A DNA stretch of 64,000 bases from Whitmania pigra (Eukaryota > Annelida > Clitellata > Hirudinida > Haemopidae). The position numbers were made by a program, and so were the translations under genes. The stretch spans positions 1 to 64,000 of the forward strand of contig JAJTWR010000120.1 in assembly GCA_021613335.1 (NCBI GenBank). The letters are read 5' to 3'. The notes beneath the pieces were generated by a model, which worked only from the letters and a program-made list of their open reading frames with translations, did not search any database and was not told the DNA's origin. This document shows positions 47,452 to 61,100 of this stretch, piece by piece; position 1 is the stretch's first letter, and each line of letters starts with the position of its first letter.

Positions 47452-47823
47452 GTAAGATTTTATTGAATTTAATTATTATGTAATAAAATTGTTACACTAA
47501 AAAATAATTAGATATTAATTGCTAATTTTTAAATATCGTTTAGTCCTTTAAAGATGTATTTATTACAAGAATATTAACGAAAACAGCAGGAATATACATT
47601 GTTTCTTTTACGACTGAGTGATGATGGAGCTTTGATAGGCGAGAGAAAGATGAACTCAGGAATGACTGCAATGTCTAGGAAATATTATTTATAGGGACCA
47701 ATTCTTTGGAAACTAAATGTAATATCAAAATGAGAGATACTCCAAAAACGTGATTCTGTTGTCAGAAACGTCAACTGTTTTAACTATTGTTCCATTAACT
47801 ATTAATTAAGTATTCCAGTTATA

Positions 47824-47960
47824 GTGTGTGTGTGTGTTTGTCTGTTGAATGACGAGATAATTTGGACGGAGCATGACTACCTGCTCAATTTCAAAGCCGT
47901 TCCCGGTTGTACTGCATTACCGAGTCAACGTGCCGGAGTAGCCGAATCACGTTTATTTCA
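47824..47960 (+). repeat. Dispersed repeat, copy B, preceded by a (TG)n run
   Basis: Begins with gtgtgtgtgtgt, then shares GATAATTTGGACGGAGCA, ctgctcaatttcaaagcc and taccgagtcaac with the copy at 5676-5800. It lies upstream of the chloride-channel exons. The family is not identified. Confidence 0.5.
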
Positions 47961-48589
47961 CAAAAATATTTTTAAACCAATATCATCTGCTGGAGGATCT
48001 AGAAGATCTTGAACTAGGTGACTAGCTAGGCTATAATCTAGGCAATAAAAGCTTACAAATTTTAGTTTCCAGGCTTGCAAAATATTGCCGCAACATAGTA
48101 AAAAGAGTTTGATTTTTTTTCATCGAGTTATTGAAAGCAGTCCATCAATCGTAAAATTACTTAAGAATTCCCGATCAAAAGATTCCTACTCCTGAGTGAT
48201 ACATACGCCTGTAACATTGTTCTCACAAAGAATTTGTTGCAAAGTGGCTTATGTGTTATTACATTTTTATGTTGCAGGCGATTCCATTATCATTCATTTT
48301 TTGCTACGCACCATAATCACATGCGAATAATAGGCGATATTTTGATTTGCCGTTAATTAGTATTTATTTTAAAATCTACATTAGTTATTCAACAAAAAGC
48401 TCTTGATTTTAGTTGAATGAAAGTGAAATACATATACGATAGAAACTAATAATAATGATGCCTATTTACCTCATAAAATAACCAATACAAATTGTTATTA
48501 ATCAAATTATTATAAATTTAAATTAACCATAACGTTATTCTTCTTAATTTTAAATACTTTAAAAAAAAATTTATAATTATTATTATCAG

Positions 48590-51500
48590 TCCAACGGAAA
48601 TCATGAAGTCCTTGAGGGAAACTTACAACAAACTTGATCCTCCATCGAGTGGTGAGTCATCAACTTGGAATATTCGTAAATTAATCAATATTATTTACTT
48701 GCAAAACGAATGGATATTAACTTATAAAGTGGTTTATTTTACAAGTAACGCTTTATTTTTTGCTTAAAATGAAAAGCAACAAAATATAAATGATTTATTT
48801 GATATCTGTGTTTTGTAGTGGTATAATCATTCGGTTTATTATTATATAATTAGTTTTCTTATAATGTCATATATTATTAATAGTATCTTTCATTGTCGCC
48901 TCTGAGTAACGGTTTGTTAGGTTAGACATTCCTCTCCCAGGTTAGTCTTTCACACTTCCTGTAGTTAGTTATAGCAATAAACGAACATAGTACTAAAGAC
49001 ACTATAAAGTAACGCTATGCTATAAAATAATATTTCAACCGGAATAAAACTCAATAAAGTTCGTTTTTATGTGCTGAGAACAGGCAATTAATTGGTGCAA
49101 ATACATAAAGGGTGGTGTTTGCTCAGTTTGTTGGCAAATATCTCTCGTTCCGCAAGTTAATTTCCAAAAGTGGTTTCGACTTGAATTGATTCATAATTAT
49201 AATTACTCGATAATTGAATAAAATGAATCTCCAATAAATTATTATTTGTTCGGAAAAGAGTTTCAGTGATTAAGAGAACACAAATAGTTTCTCAAATTAA
49301 CAATCGATTACAAATCGCTAGTTTTGAGCTCTTAAGTCTGACACTAGAATTCGTTTGAGCTCCGTCTTGATCGTTTAGCTGTGCAACGGACGTTAATAAA
49401 ACAACTTTAGACACTAGCATCCTCTTTTTGGAATGTAATCAGGATCGCCCCTAAGGAGGGGCAGCTTGCCCTCCCACTTGGAATAAACTGAAATAAGTTG
49501 GGAAAATTAGAATTCAAAATTCAAATGCATATTATAATAATATCTATAAGGTTTAGGATTTAAATTTACAACAACTATTTTAAATGAAACATGTCAGCAG
49601 AAGCCCATTTCTCTCGGTATTAAATTAAATTCGTCATTGGTTGGATATTTCGTTGTTTTGGTAATTTTGTTTACTTTAATAATTTACTGGCGGTTATTTG
49701 AAAGTTTGAGTTTTTTAAATACGTGTTAAAATAAGCGCTTAATTGGTAATAATAAAAATTATTACTAGAGTTTAATAAGTATATTCAGCAAGCTGATATT
49801 ACTATTCTGTTTTTCAAAATGAGCAAACCGCCTTGAAGTTCTCGAGATTTGCACGGCTAATATCGCTATCTGATCCAGTGCGATTTTTATTATTTGGAAG
49901 ACATTGCACACATATTTTAATGCACCATGACTTTAGTGCTATTAAATTTTATCAAAGTTTTATGTTGGTAATAGTTGCTGTTAGCTAACAATAAATATCG
50001 ACAAAATATTAAGTAAACATTTGTTGGAGTTGGGAAAAACTGTCCTTTATGCCCCACTTTTTTACCTTCTGTTCGTCCCTGAATGTAATGAAGGATAGTA
50101 GTTGAACAGATGTAAGCCGATAATAATTATGTAATAAGTAGATGTGAATTTATTTATTACCGACTGGCTGTACCCGCCACGGGTTGCTGTGGTTAAATGT
50201 GTCTCAATCTGGTTAAATGGAAAAAAAAAGAAAGCGCACGTTTCTAAAACGTTTAATTTCACGGTTCTTGTGGGCATACAGCAATTTTTGTTGTTTCATC
50301 GTCTGTGCAGACACAGAGATTGTCTGGTTTACAATAGGTTTGGCATTTCAGCAATACTTTTCCCATGCCGGATACTTTAGATGCACGCGGGAGTTCCAAT
50401 GGCAATTTCAAAAGGGAATGAGTAGTTTTCCCACCTGGTACCAATGTCGCAACTTTTTCAGTTTTACTTCGAACTCAAACCCGTTCATTTTTATTTATAT
50501 AAATTTGAAATAAAATATATTTTTATAAATTAATTTTATTGCTTTTTAAATTGAGAATCTGTCAAAAACTGGTTATATGCAGAGCGAGCGAGCATATAAA
50601 TAAACGATCATTTTTATTTATGTGAATTATTTGTAATAATTTGTAATAATTTGTAATAATTTGTAATTATTTGTAATAATTTGTAATAATTTGTAATAAT
50701 TTGTAATTATTTGTAATAATTTGTAATTATTTGTAATAATTTGTAATTATTTGTAATAATTTGTAATTATTTGTAATAATTTGTAATTATTTGTAATAAT
50801 TTGTAATTATTTGTAATAATTTGTAATTATTTGTAATAATTTGTAATTATTTGTAATAATTTGTAATTATTTGTAATAATTTGTAATTATTTGTAATTAT
50901 TTGTAATATTTGTAATTATTTGTAATTATTTGTAATAATTTGTAATTATTTGTAATAATTTGTAATTATTTGTAATAATTGACTGAGGGATTGTGGAGCT
51001 ATGTTTGAGTCTCAATAAATTCCGGAAAGATACCGTTTGTTTGAAGTGGGTGATAAATCAACAATGAATCCAGATAAAGAGAAACTTCTGCTCAGTTTTT
51101 GCTTTTCCTTATCAGCGTTCGAAATAATATTTGTTAAGAATAATACAATTAGACATTACAACGTTTATTACTTATTTTACGATGATAATATATATCTTTC
51201 ACTATCACGAATAATTTATTAATAATTACTAGTGATTTAATAATATTTATTATAAAAACAACAAAATTGGTTTGACAAATTGTTGCAAAATGAACATTAT
51301 GAAGTTGTACACGGACTTAAAATTGGAATTCAATCATACTTATCGATGACGGTAGCGATCTCTTTGGAGATTTTAATTGAACCTCGGAAACTCGTTGTAC
51401 GACCTCGTGGGACATTTGGAATGTTTCCAAGGCAATTGATTCTGGTTGAACGGCGCCATATTATATTATATTGCACAACTTCCAATTACCCATGGGAAAG

Positions 51501-54500
51501 GCATCGCTAAATGCTTATGAACTGTTGAGAAGAGGAATGTTTTTAAAAGTTATTAAAATATTTAAAAGTTAGGATAATTTGTTTATGTTATGATAACTTT
51601 TTAAAAAAAAAAAAAAAAAACAATAAACGTAACGAGATGTCATCCCCTGTCCAGATAATGTTCTTTTGCTTTGGCAGACCACCCCACAGAAGTTCGTATT
51701 GGCATCTACGTCAACAGTTTCTATTCAATTAATGAGCAAACTATGGTAAACATTTAAAGTCTAAAATTTAAGTAAATTTAGGTCTGTTACTGTGACATAC
51801 ATAATATAATTTATTTAAATTTCTTAGATTTAACTGATGGAATTGAATTATTAGTGCGACGGAGACTTTACATGTTGATTAAAAATTGAATAATTATCTC
51901 TTTATAATAAAGTAATTATCTCAGTTATTTACCAATTGTTTTGCATGTCCATGAATTTTATTAAAAGTCACAAAACCTTCTTAATTTAGCTCTAAATCTT
52001 TGCCTTGATTGTTGAGGATTATTCAGTGAATCTCTACCTGAGACAATCCTGGCTTGATCAAAGGCTCTCGTTTTCTCACTTGACAAATACCACAGAGAAG
52101 TTCAGGATGGCAGATCACAGTTGGAATTCAATTTGGATTCCCGATACTTTCTTCCGAAATGAGAAAGCAGCATCTTTCCACGAAGTTACCATCGCCAACA
52201 GGTTCTTGAGACTGAGTAGAAACGGTGAATTGTGGTACGTCATCAAGTAAGTTATTTGTTTATTATTTTTCATTTTCTCATCTGAATTATTCACAAGTTT
52301 AAAGATTTTTCTGTTTTTGTTTATATTCGAGCTTGTTATTTAAGTCCATCAAACTTAAAATTCTTGAGAGCAAATGTCCTTGAAGCAACTTTAACACAAG
52401 TGTCCAGAAGTGCTACAAGTATCTATGCAGAAGTTCCTAATGAAGTATTAGCAAGTCAGATAAACAATTATCAATGATGAGATGTCTGGTCAAATGTCAA
52501 TGATGAAATAATGGAAATATCATCTCATATAAGTAAACTAACAAAGAATTAATATGAAAATGTAAGTTAGACTTTATTATAACTTTGGAAGTTTTTCATT
52601 CGTCAATTTTATATAACAAATTGTTTTAATAAAGTCTAACTTAAATTTTAGGTTACTGCTAATATTAACAAATTTCTAAAATTATAATTTAGGATGTATT
52701 AACAGATGTGTAAAAAATAAATGACTTGAATTAGCCTATTAAACCATTTACAAGGTTGATGATCGAAAGAAAAGTGCAATTATTTTAAAATTCAACAAGT
52801 TTCCTTCACATTAGTGGAATTTAATAAAAGATATTTGGACTCTTCATAAACTGTGCTAATTTTTTTTTAATTTTTTCTCCGAAATTTTAGGGGAAACTGA
52901 ATTAAATTTAAAATACTTTAAAATGACAATTGCGCTGAAATTTTAATTATTTTCATGGTACTAGTAAACCATATTATAATTGAATATCTAGCACACTGAA
53001 AGATCTTTTACGAAATTAATATTTTTCGTAAAAAATGTGTTGGACGGAATTTTTTGTTACCTAATCCGACAGAATCTCAGCGGTGTTTGCTTGTCCAATG
53101 AACCTCCAATATTATCCTCTTGACTCGCAAGCTTGTCCCATCATGTTCGAGAGTTGTGAGCAAACGTTATCATTTCCACTTGATGTCAACAAGAACATGA
53201 AGATTTATAATTATGATCAACATAATTATTCTGATACAAAATAGCTCATCCTTACAATGCATTTTCAGTGTTTTTATTATATATGTATACACATGACATA
53301 TTTTCATTAAGGCTATACTTCTCATTAACTTAACATTACATGGACTCAAATGACAGACATTAAATAAAATGTGTTTTTAAAAATAATCGGCCAATTGTTT
53401 TCAGTTGGATATACTTCTGACACAATTAAATTCGGATGGTTAGAAGATCCAGTTCAACAAGTAACAGACCTTCAACTCCCTCAGTTCAGCATAAAAAAGA
53501 AAGAGTTGCGAGACTGCGGTCAAAATTACACAGCAGGTTTTTATTGGTTTCATTCTTGGATTTTATTCAAATAAATAAATATTATAGATAAGCAAACATC
53601 AGTTAGATATAAGATTCATAAATAATTCCCAAACATTCCCAAAATTTCCAAAGTATTTGTAACTAATTTCTTTACTTGATAGATTTCCCAACTCTCGTTA
53701 TTTTTTAGAAATTAATTTTATCTTCCAGGTTATTTTCCATGCCTGGAAATTCGTTTCCATTTACAAAGAGAGATAGGCTACTTTCTCATCCAAGTGTACA
53801 TACCCAGCATTCTCATAGTAATTCTCTCGTGGGTCTCGTTTTGGATTCACGTGGATGCATCACCTGCACGTGTTTCCATTGGCCTCCTAACTGTCCTCAC
53901 AACCACGACCATGAGCGCTGGAGCAAGGGCCACCCTTCCCAAAGTATCCTACATAAAAGCCCTTGACGTGTGGATGATCGCCTGTCTCGTCTTTGTCTTT
54001 GCCTCTCTGATAGAATACGCCATTGTCAATGTTCTTGCTCGCAAGAAATTTGTTAACAAAGACCAAGGCAACGTTCCAACAAAGCCTGCAGAAAGTAAGG
54101 GACCTAAACGATTTCAAGGAGACAGGGCCAAAAGCATCGCGTCGACCTCTGTTAATGTTGGTCGGTTTGCAAATCGTGGAATGTCTGCTCTAAGAGCAAA
54201 ATCAATTGCTGAACAGGGCAGAGCCACGCCTGAGAGGGGTATTCGAGTGTGTTTGTTAATTAATAGTTTAATTAGTAATATTATGTATTTATTTCAAATA
54301 TTATTCCCGAATGGTCGAATCCTTTATTACTACACTTTATCAGATGACATCGAACTCAGCAATCTGATGATTCACCGCTCACTTGGTTCTGAAACAAACA
54401 AATCTCCTAACGAAACTATTTTAACCAAGCAAAGAATTCTTGCTCTCTTCAACAGGGTATGAAGAATTCTAAAATACAATTTAAAAAAAATAACATGTCA

Positions 54501-54895
54501 ATATAGAAATGACAAACAAAACATATTTAACCTTTTTTTAATCATAAATATTCGATGGAATGTGGCCATAATATCATTTTGCATAAATAAACTTTTTAAA
54601 GATCGATTTTGGGATAAATCTCTCTTATTTAAGTTTACATTTTATATAGTCTATTTTAGTTTATGTTCTTTAAGTTTTTCCAAACGTGCATTGATTCCCG
54701 ACTGAAGCTTATTTTTAAATTTATAACCACCTATTGCAGGTGTCCGAGTATATCTGGAATGACAAATCAGCTCACGACGGTAAGTCGAGAGCAAGAAAAG
54801 TGGACAAGATTTCAAGAAAATTATTTCCAATATCGTTTGTTTTTTTCAACATTGCTTATTGGACTATTTATTCGTCTCACTATCGATCGATCTGA
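48590..54895 (+). CDS. Glycine-receptor-like Cys-loop ligand-gated anion channel subunit
   Basis: Pentameric chloride-channel subunit of neuronal or muscle membranes. Exons: 48590-48651, 51678-51745, 52017-52246, 53073-53155, 53405-53536, 53729-54238, 54344-54456, 54740-54895 (about 450 residues; signal peptide not found). Seen in order: [16 protein letters not shown], loop-D arginine in [19 protein letters not shown], the Cys-loop [15 protein letters not shown] with 13 residues between cysteines, [14 protein letters not shown], then the second disulphide pair ([12 protein letters not shown]) typical of glycine and glutamate-gated chloride channels. TM1 is [18 protein letters not shown]2 starts PARV, the anion-selectivity signature, and ends in Arg at 19'. 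TM3 is [20 protein letters not shown], a basic intracellular loop follows, and TM4 is [18 protein letters not shown]2 carries Leu at 6' instead of the usual Thr. The ligand is not certain: glycine is the nearest family match, but other anionic-channel ligands are possible. Confidence 0.88.
48652..51677. other. Intron of the chloride-channel gene containing a minisatellite
   Basis: A 3 kb intron. Apart from the tandem array at 50622-50980 and an A18 run near 51602-51620, no motif was recognised. Short open frames at 50144-50513 lack family signatures. Confidence 0.45.
50622..50980. repeat. AT-rich minisatellite, 10/20 bp unit
   Basis: About 36 tandem copies of a 10-mer alternating between TTTGTAATAA and TTTGTAATTA, so the higher-order unit is 20 bp over most of the array. 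One unit near 50905 lacks a base and shifts the phase. It ends abruptly at 50980. Confidence 0.95.
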
Positions 54896-55346
54896 TGAAA
54901 TCGCTTTATTATTATCTTGCCTAATTAAGTGCACATTAAGAAATGACAATTCAAATCGTGAATGGCAATTTTAGTTAATAGGATTTGTTTTTAAATGTGT
55001 CGATAGAATGAAATAAGTTGAAAATCAATGGCCTTGAGTTCAATTCCTTGAAAATGATATAAACCCAACTGTAACAAATTAATCTTTACAAAATTGTTTC
55101 GCATTTCGAAATGAAATTTAAAAGAGCTATCTCTCACAAAAAAGTCTGATCATGATAAGAGCTATTAAAAAAAATCGCTTTATTATTATCTTAACTAATA
55201 TGTTAATATACCTAATTTATTAATAAATGACAGACATAAATATACACCATGGAGAAAATCACCTATTGAGAATTCAAAGTTTTTACTAACAAGAACTCTC
55301 TGAGAGAAGGAACAAAAATCACAGAAGAGTTACGCAATTCTAACTA

Positions 55347-55960
55347 CAATGGAACCCACTTATCTCGAACGAGAGTTAGCTCGCCAACTCTATTAAGTCG
55401 ACTTAAATTTTTTAAATTGGAACTGCCAAATTCCCTCTTTGTCTTAGCACTTTCTTATCGGTTATGTCGATTTTTTTATGTCGCCGAACACTAATATCTC
55501 GAGCACAAAAGAGGGTCCAATTTGCCATTTTACATCGGTTATCTCGATCCCTTTGACTAATCGCCGTCTTTGAAGTGGAACCGCCAAATTCCCACTTTGT
55601 TGTAGCATTTTCTCATTGGTTGTCGTCACCATTATAGCAAGCACCATCTCAGGATGGAAAAAGAAGGCCGACTTGATAAAGCAAATGTACGAGAAGTCTG
55701 TCTTTGATCCAGCAAGAAAAAATGTAGAAAGGCCGAACACAAAGATGTTGGTGCTTCAATTGATCACAAATTCGCGAGCAACAAAACTTCCCGTCAATGG
55801 TCCTTTGCCGATGGAGAAGGCTGACATGCTTGCTTCCAAGCAAGGACATCCTGACTTTAAAGCAAGTCAGGGCTGACTGGATCGTTTCAAAAAGAGGCAC
55901 AGTCATTGTCTTCAAAACAATTTGTGGAGAGAGCTGCGGTTCAACAGGAGCCAGTGAATT
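55347..55960 (+). mobile_element. pogo/Tigger-type transposon relic
   Basis: The start (TGGAACCCACTTATCTCGAA) resembles pogo/Tigger terminal repeats, and a subterminal block (GGAACYGCCAAATTCCC) occurs twice, near 55420 and 55578. The plus frame 55616-55876 reads KADLIKQMYEKSVFDPARKN, then RATKLPVNGPLPMEKADMLA, then SKQGHPDFKASQG. A TGA then stands where the family has Trp (normally GWLDRFKKRH), and one extra base before IVFKTICGES shifts the frame. This is the DNA-binding half of a pogo transposase. The DDE catalytic part is absent, so it is dead. Confidence 0.7.
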
Positions 55961-56267
55961 CATAGTTGAGCACTCAAATGTGCACAATTTTGAATATATG
56001 AGAGTCGTGTCATTTTTAATGCTAAAATGATGAAATTGAGCCGACTTGGAAACGCTTTCCAGACAAGACTATGGGAGGCTTGTCACGGCGGAAAAAAGTC
56101 GAAGGACCGACTCAGGACCCCCCCCCCCCCGAAATATTAAAAAATAAATTTTAATTGTAAATTTTAAAAAATTCGTGTATGGATTAGCAAGAAATGCAAG
56201 TGTATTACTTGAAGACATTGTTTTACCATGATTGACATCAGTGCGTACCGCCCGTCACATGACCCGC

Positions 56268-56341
56268 CCCTGCTTAGAGTAGTGGTTAGGTTTTCGCCTC
56301 GTGAGTTGGGGGCGCGAGTTCGATTCCAGTCTCAACCGTAT
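56268..56341 (+). repeat. tRNA-like pol III promoter, probable SINE head or tRNA pseudogene
   Basis: TAGAGTAGTGGTTAGG resembles the A box and D arm, and GAGTTCGATTCC resembles the B box, at about the spacing found in tRNA genes. I could not fold a full cloverleaf with a convincing acceptor stem, so a tRNA-derived SINE is more likely than an active tRNA gene. A GGGTTAGGGTTAGGGG stretch lies 30-50 bases downstream. Confidence 0.45.
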
Positions 56342-58151
56342 ATTTAAGCAGTGTGCTTTAGTATTGGGGCTTGGGTTAGGGTTAGGGGCAATGATTTAAT
56401 TTCAAGATATCTCGATTATTTTTTTATAATTAATATTAAATTAATTGCATGATGACATAAATTACTCATGTTGCCATATTTTGCAATAAGGGTGGCAGTA
56501 GAACTAGGACGGGAGAGATCACTTTTTATAGTATACAAGAGGCAAGTTTACCAACGAGGTCATCATCATCAAGATCGTCATCACCAAGGCCAGCACCACC
56601 GTTGAAGGCAGTGGAAACTTTTGGTTTCATCCTGTTTTGGTTTTGCAAGTTATAAATAGATATATAACACAATACAAGATGACTCTTCGATGCATATGTA
56701 TACATGGACTAATTATCTCTATGACGATAATAATGAAAATGATGACCACTTTGAATACTACCGGCAAGTAAGACAGTATTATTTTAGGGAATTGTATGAA
56801 GTTTCTGTAATTCATCCGTTCGAATTAGCTTGTACAAATAAAAAATTTGAACCCCCGAAATAATTTTCTGGCCCTGATTATGTATGTAAAGAAATTTCAA
56901 GATCGTGATAATATATCGGATATCTGAAACATAGATGAGTGTTTAGTTATGTGCGAAATGTAATTAGGAATTAACCAAAAAGGATATATGGAATTTGACG
57001 CCATCACAAAAAAGCTAGCGAGCGCCCATTATTGACTTTGCTGGTCGACATTTTCCTTTTGTGGTAAGTCACGAGGCCTAACCACAGAAGGTGTAATGAC
57101 CTCATATTGTGATCATTTCTTACTTTCAATGCGTCGTCACATTTCATTCACAATGTTCGTCAAAAATTCTCCGTTAGCTCTTTATGTCATTTACAAATCT
57201 TAAGAGTATTCATTCGTTTATGATGCTTCAAACTATCTGATGCTTTGCTTCACTAGATTTCAATTAGATGTATTAGCTATATATGTTAATTACATGTGAA
57301 AATATGAAATAGTTGGAATTCCCATCTTTCACAAATTTTCACTATCTTTGTATTTAATGAATGAAAGGATAATGGTGGTCGTACACATAGAAATGATTTC
57401 AAATAGAACGCCATGGAAAAAATTATTACTTAAAGAGGAAAAACCTCATTCCAGGACCGCCATTGAGATGCAGAGTCTCGGTAAGCAAGGTTTATTATTA
57501 TTTAAATATTTTAATCAATAATGACATACTTGATAGATATAACTATAAAGGTGAGCTGCATCTTACTAGTTTTCAACGTATTTCCAGAAAGTAAAGCACC
57601 AACGATTATAGAATATAATTTTTAAACGATATCATTTTAAATGACTATTTTAAAATTATTATTTCAAAATTAACCTGACATTTTTCGCCATTTTCACATC
57701 ATTGTCTTCTGAACAACAACTTAATCCCAATAAAACTCAAATTTCATATTTTACTAACATTTCATAATATCTTAGCGTATTTTAAATTCTATAGGTAATC
57801 ACTAATACGTTGAGTCGACCCAATAAAATACATAGATATTAATCTGTTAATGTTGATATATTGCGTTTGTTAATATGATCTGTTAATTCATTTTATCACC
57901 TGTTTGCTTCTGAGAAATGTACCAAATTTGAAGGCATAAAATCATTAACGAACGTTGCCATAAACCACAGTAAACATATCATTAGGAATTATGCCGTTAA
58001 CCCATCTCTGGTTTCGTAGATTGTTTATATCTCCGACATTTACAGTTTCTGCACTTAATCGCAATTTTTTTTACTTAGAAAATGAGCCAGTGTCTGTGAA
58101 AAGTTTCTATCTATTGATGTTTTTCAATAACGTATCAGATTAATTGTAAAA
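56342..58151. other. Intergenic DNA upstream of the SAP-domain gene
   Basis: Contains two telomere-like GGGTTA units near 56372-56388. No exon or transposon motif was recognised in the rest; the promoter of the gene starting at 58152 should be in its last part. Confidence 0.4.
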
Positions 58152-61100
58152 ATGTTCGAAATGTCCGATTTGTTGAGAATGAAAGTAAGCGAGCTAAAAG
58201 GACAGCTGAGCAAATTAGGTCTGAACACCAAGGGAAATAAGATTCAGTTGGTACAGAGATTGGCTGAATTCTTGTCCATAGATTGCAATGTAGGTGCTGC
58301 GCCAGTTGAAGGTGTGTTCGATTACAAGTTCAGGTGTTTTGATGAGATATGTTTTAAAGACGTGATTCGGTAGTTTTTCAAGTGAAAATCGGCAGCTGTT
58401 GTAATTTTGGGATATTTATCGTTTTTTAAACATTCCACTATTTTTTCGTTTCAATTTTTAGAGATGTTAGTATGTGTCTGTGAATTTACAAGTTTTTGTG
58501 TTCTATTCGTTTCTTATTATTAATTTTGTTAATTTCTTATTAGAAAACTTAACATTTTTATATATTAAACAAGCTGACAGTCAGTTGACAAGTTCAGAAC
58601 CCAAGCAAAAAAAGTCTAAGAAATCCAGTGCCACAAGATCAAAGATGGAAGCGAGGGTGGCGAGTCGTGAGCCGACAGCAGAGGATTACATAAATGCTTG
58701 TTCGAGAGATCTCTCCATTGTATTGGAAAGAATTGATCCTCTCATGACAGGTTTTAAATCACCTCTTGATAAGTAATTGTTCTGTAATATTTTTGTTTTG
58801 CACTTACATCTCTCACTGATCGGTTCAAGCCCAGCCATTTTATGACTCGAGATCAAGAATGCTAGTGATAGGCTCATAATTTTATATTAATGTATTAAAA
58901 TAAGATATGTTCATTCTTTCTGATTTGGTTTGAATTATAAAAATTATAATAAATGTAAAAATTAATTGAAATTACATTTGTTCTAAAGCAAGTGATGATA
59001 TTTTCTGGTTAAAATAAATTTGATTTTGTGAAGCCAAAAGGGCATAATATAACTGGGATAGGATATTCTAATATATCATAATAAAAGAGAAAATTGGATA
59101 AAAAGTCTTGCATTTCTTATGATTTTGGTTAGAGAAAATTAACAAATTTATGTAAACCCAAGTTATTCGTCACTTTAATAAATTTGATTTACATCATTAT
59201 TGGTTATTTATCAGTGTACATTATAAACATGTTTGCTATTGCCAATTGTTATCAATTAGTTTAAATTATTTTTATATGTCAAATAGCTGATATTGATCAC
59301 GATATAATATGAGCCATAGAAGATAGCTCCAATGTCATGACTGGTTGACATATATTATTGAAATTATGAATTATTTTAATTTAAATAAGCTTAAAGCTCA
59401 GCAACTAGTTGCAAAAGAAATAAATTTGAAACATTAGTTAGAAAAAATAATAATTTTAAATTTATTGTTTTTGAAACCAATTTAATTATAAGAATATTTT
59501 CAAACAAGGTGGATCCAGTATCCGAGCTACTCCCAGTTCAACTTCACTGAACAGCATCGAAGCACTGCCCGAAATAGCATCTTTCCTTGAATCTCCAAGT
59601 TTCTCGTCGCACCTCCAGCCTTCTGGTTCTGCACCACGGGCGTTGTCATCAAAATCTTATCCAGGCACGTCTGCTCCGCAGGCAAGCCGAGACATCAATC
59701 TGGAGAGGCCTGCAGGAATCCATGTGAATTTTAACCCTCCTTCTAGTGGCTGCATAGATTCGAGCGAATTACTTATACCCAGTCATCCTGATACCGATGA
59801 GTCGCAAGAGGGTAACCAGGTTTCTACGAATGTCGGCCTTCTATTCCATGACATTCAACAGTCGTATCAAAATTCGGTGGACGAGAATCGCATGACGAGC
59901 TTTATAGAATCTATGCAGGGTCTCGTCATAAATAAGAGAGAGTCTCTTAATCTGCAGAGGAGTTCGTGCATGTACGAACATTCTCGAGGTGAGAAGACGT
60001 TTGTTACGCAGACTTCCATGCCGTACAATGCCAAGCCCTCCGATCCTCTGATCAACACGGCCGACTTTCATCTCGATGATGAATATGTTTATGAAAGTAC
60101 CACAGAGCATTTTGAAACTTCTAAGTTCTGTGCTTACACTGCAGCTGAAAATCAAGCATTGACATACGATAAAAACAGCAACAATGTTAATGATAGTACA
60201 TTTTCATATGGAGAGTCATTGTGCCATATGACAACAGGTTTCCAAGATCCTTTGCTGTTATATTCGGACCAGAATTACAACCCGGACGAAGTTTTCGAAT
60301 CGTCTTGCAGTGACTTGGTTCCAACCGCAGGTTATTCAGATTCACTGATTGATTCTGATAATGACCCTCTGATCGAAATTGATGAAGAGTTTATTGAGGA
60401 ATCTATCATTTGCGAGGAAGAAGTAGCATCTTTCACTGAATGTGGATCAAAACATCTGCTCTATAATAACCCTGAGGACATGTTTGTTGAAAATAAATTA
60501 GGACCATTGTTAGACAACAATTTGAACGATTCCACCTTTGATGGTGCTCTAGCCAGAGGAGAGAATTTAGAATTGGATCCTTTGAAAGCAAACGTATTTG
60601 TTTTGAAAACTTCCGATAACATTTTAGAATCGCTCCATGGTGAATCGGGAATGTCACAACCTTGCTTGGCAATCAGTTGTAACGTAGAGTGTACTTCATC
60701 TCTGCAAATTCTAGAAACTATAACGTCCGGAGATTCTTTAGAAAAAGGAGAAAGCTTAGTTGAAGATTTAAATGACAACTTGCAAGCAGAATTAAAAACC
60801 ATGAATTCGAATGAGGACAGGTTAGAAGATGTAGTGGAGAGTTTTGAATTTTTGACTGATGATTTGCTGGAAGCAAAGTCTGCTGAATTGGATGAAAATT
60901 TTGCTGAAAATTTAAATTTAGAAATTGACTCACTACAATTTGTGATCACTTCCAAAGCTGACATAAGAGAATCAAATGATGACGATCAGTCACCAGCAAA
61001 AGGTTTGAATGTCTCCCTAGAAAAAGGAAAAGTCATTGATCCTATACCTGAATTATCCGAGGCTGTAACAACTACATTTGAATCTACAAGCCATTCGCTT

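Noticed and set aside
50622..50980. CRISPR-like regular repeats
   Set aside because: Units are contiguous 10-mers without unique spacers, in an animal intron. It is a minisatellite.
54239..54462. Read-through of the channel TM3 exon into the following frame
   Set aside because: The frame runs on after 54238 by chance, but a GT donor at 54239 and an acceptor at 54343 give matching phases, and the read-through piece has no family similarity.
56372..56390. Telomere or chromosome end
   Set aside because: Only two TTAGGG units with unique sequence and a gene beyond them.
60461..60964. 167-codon minus-strand frame inside the SAP-gene exon
   Set aside because: Antisense shadow of the acidic exon; Ser/Lys/Phe-rich composition is the complement of acidic codons.
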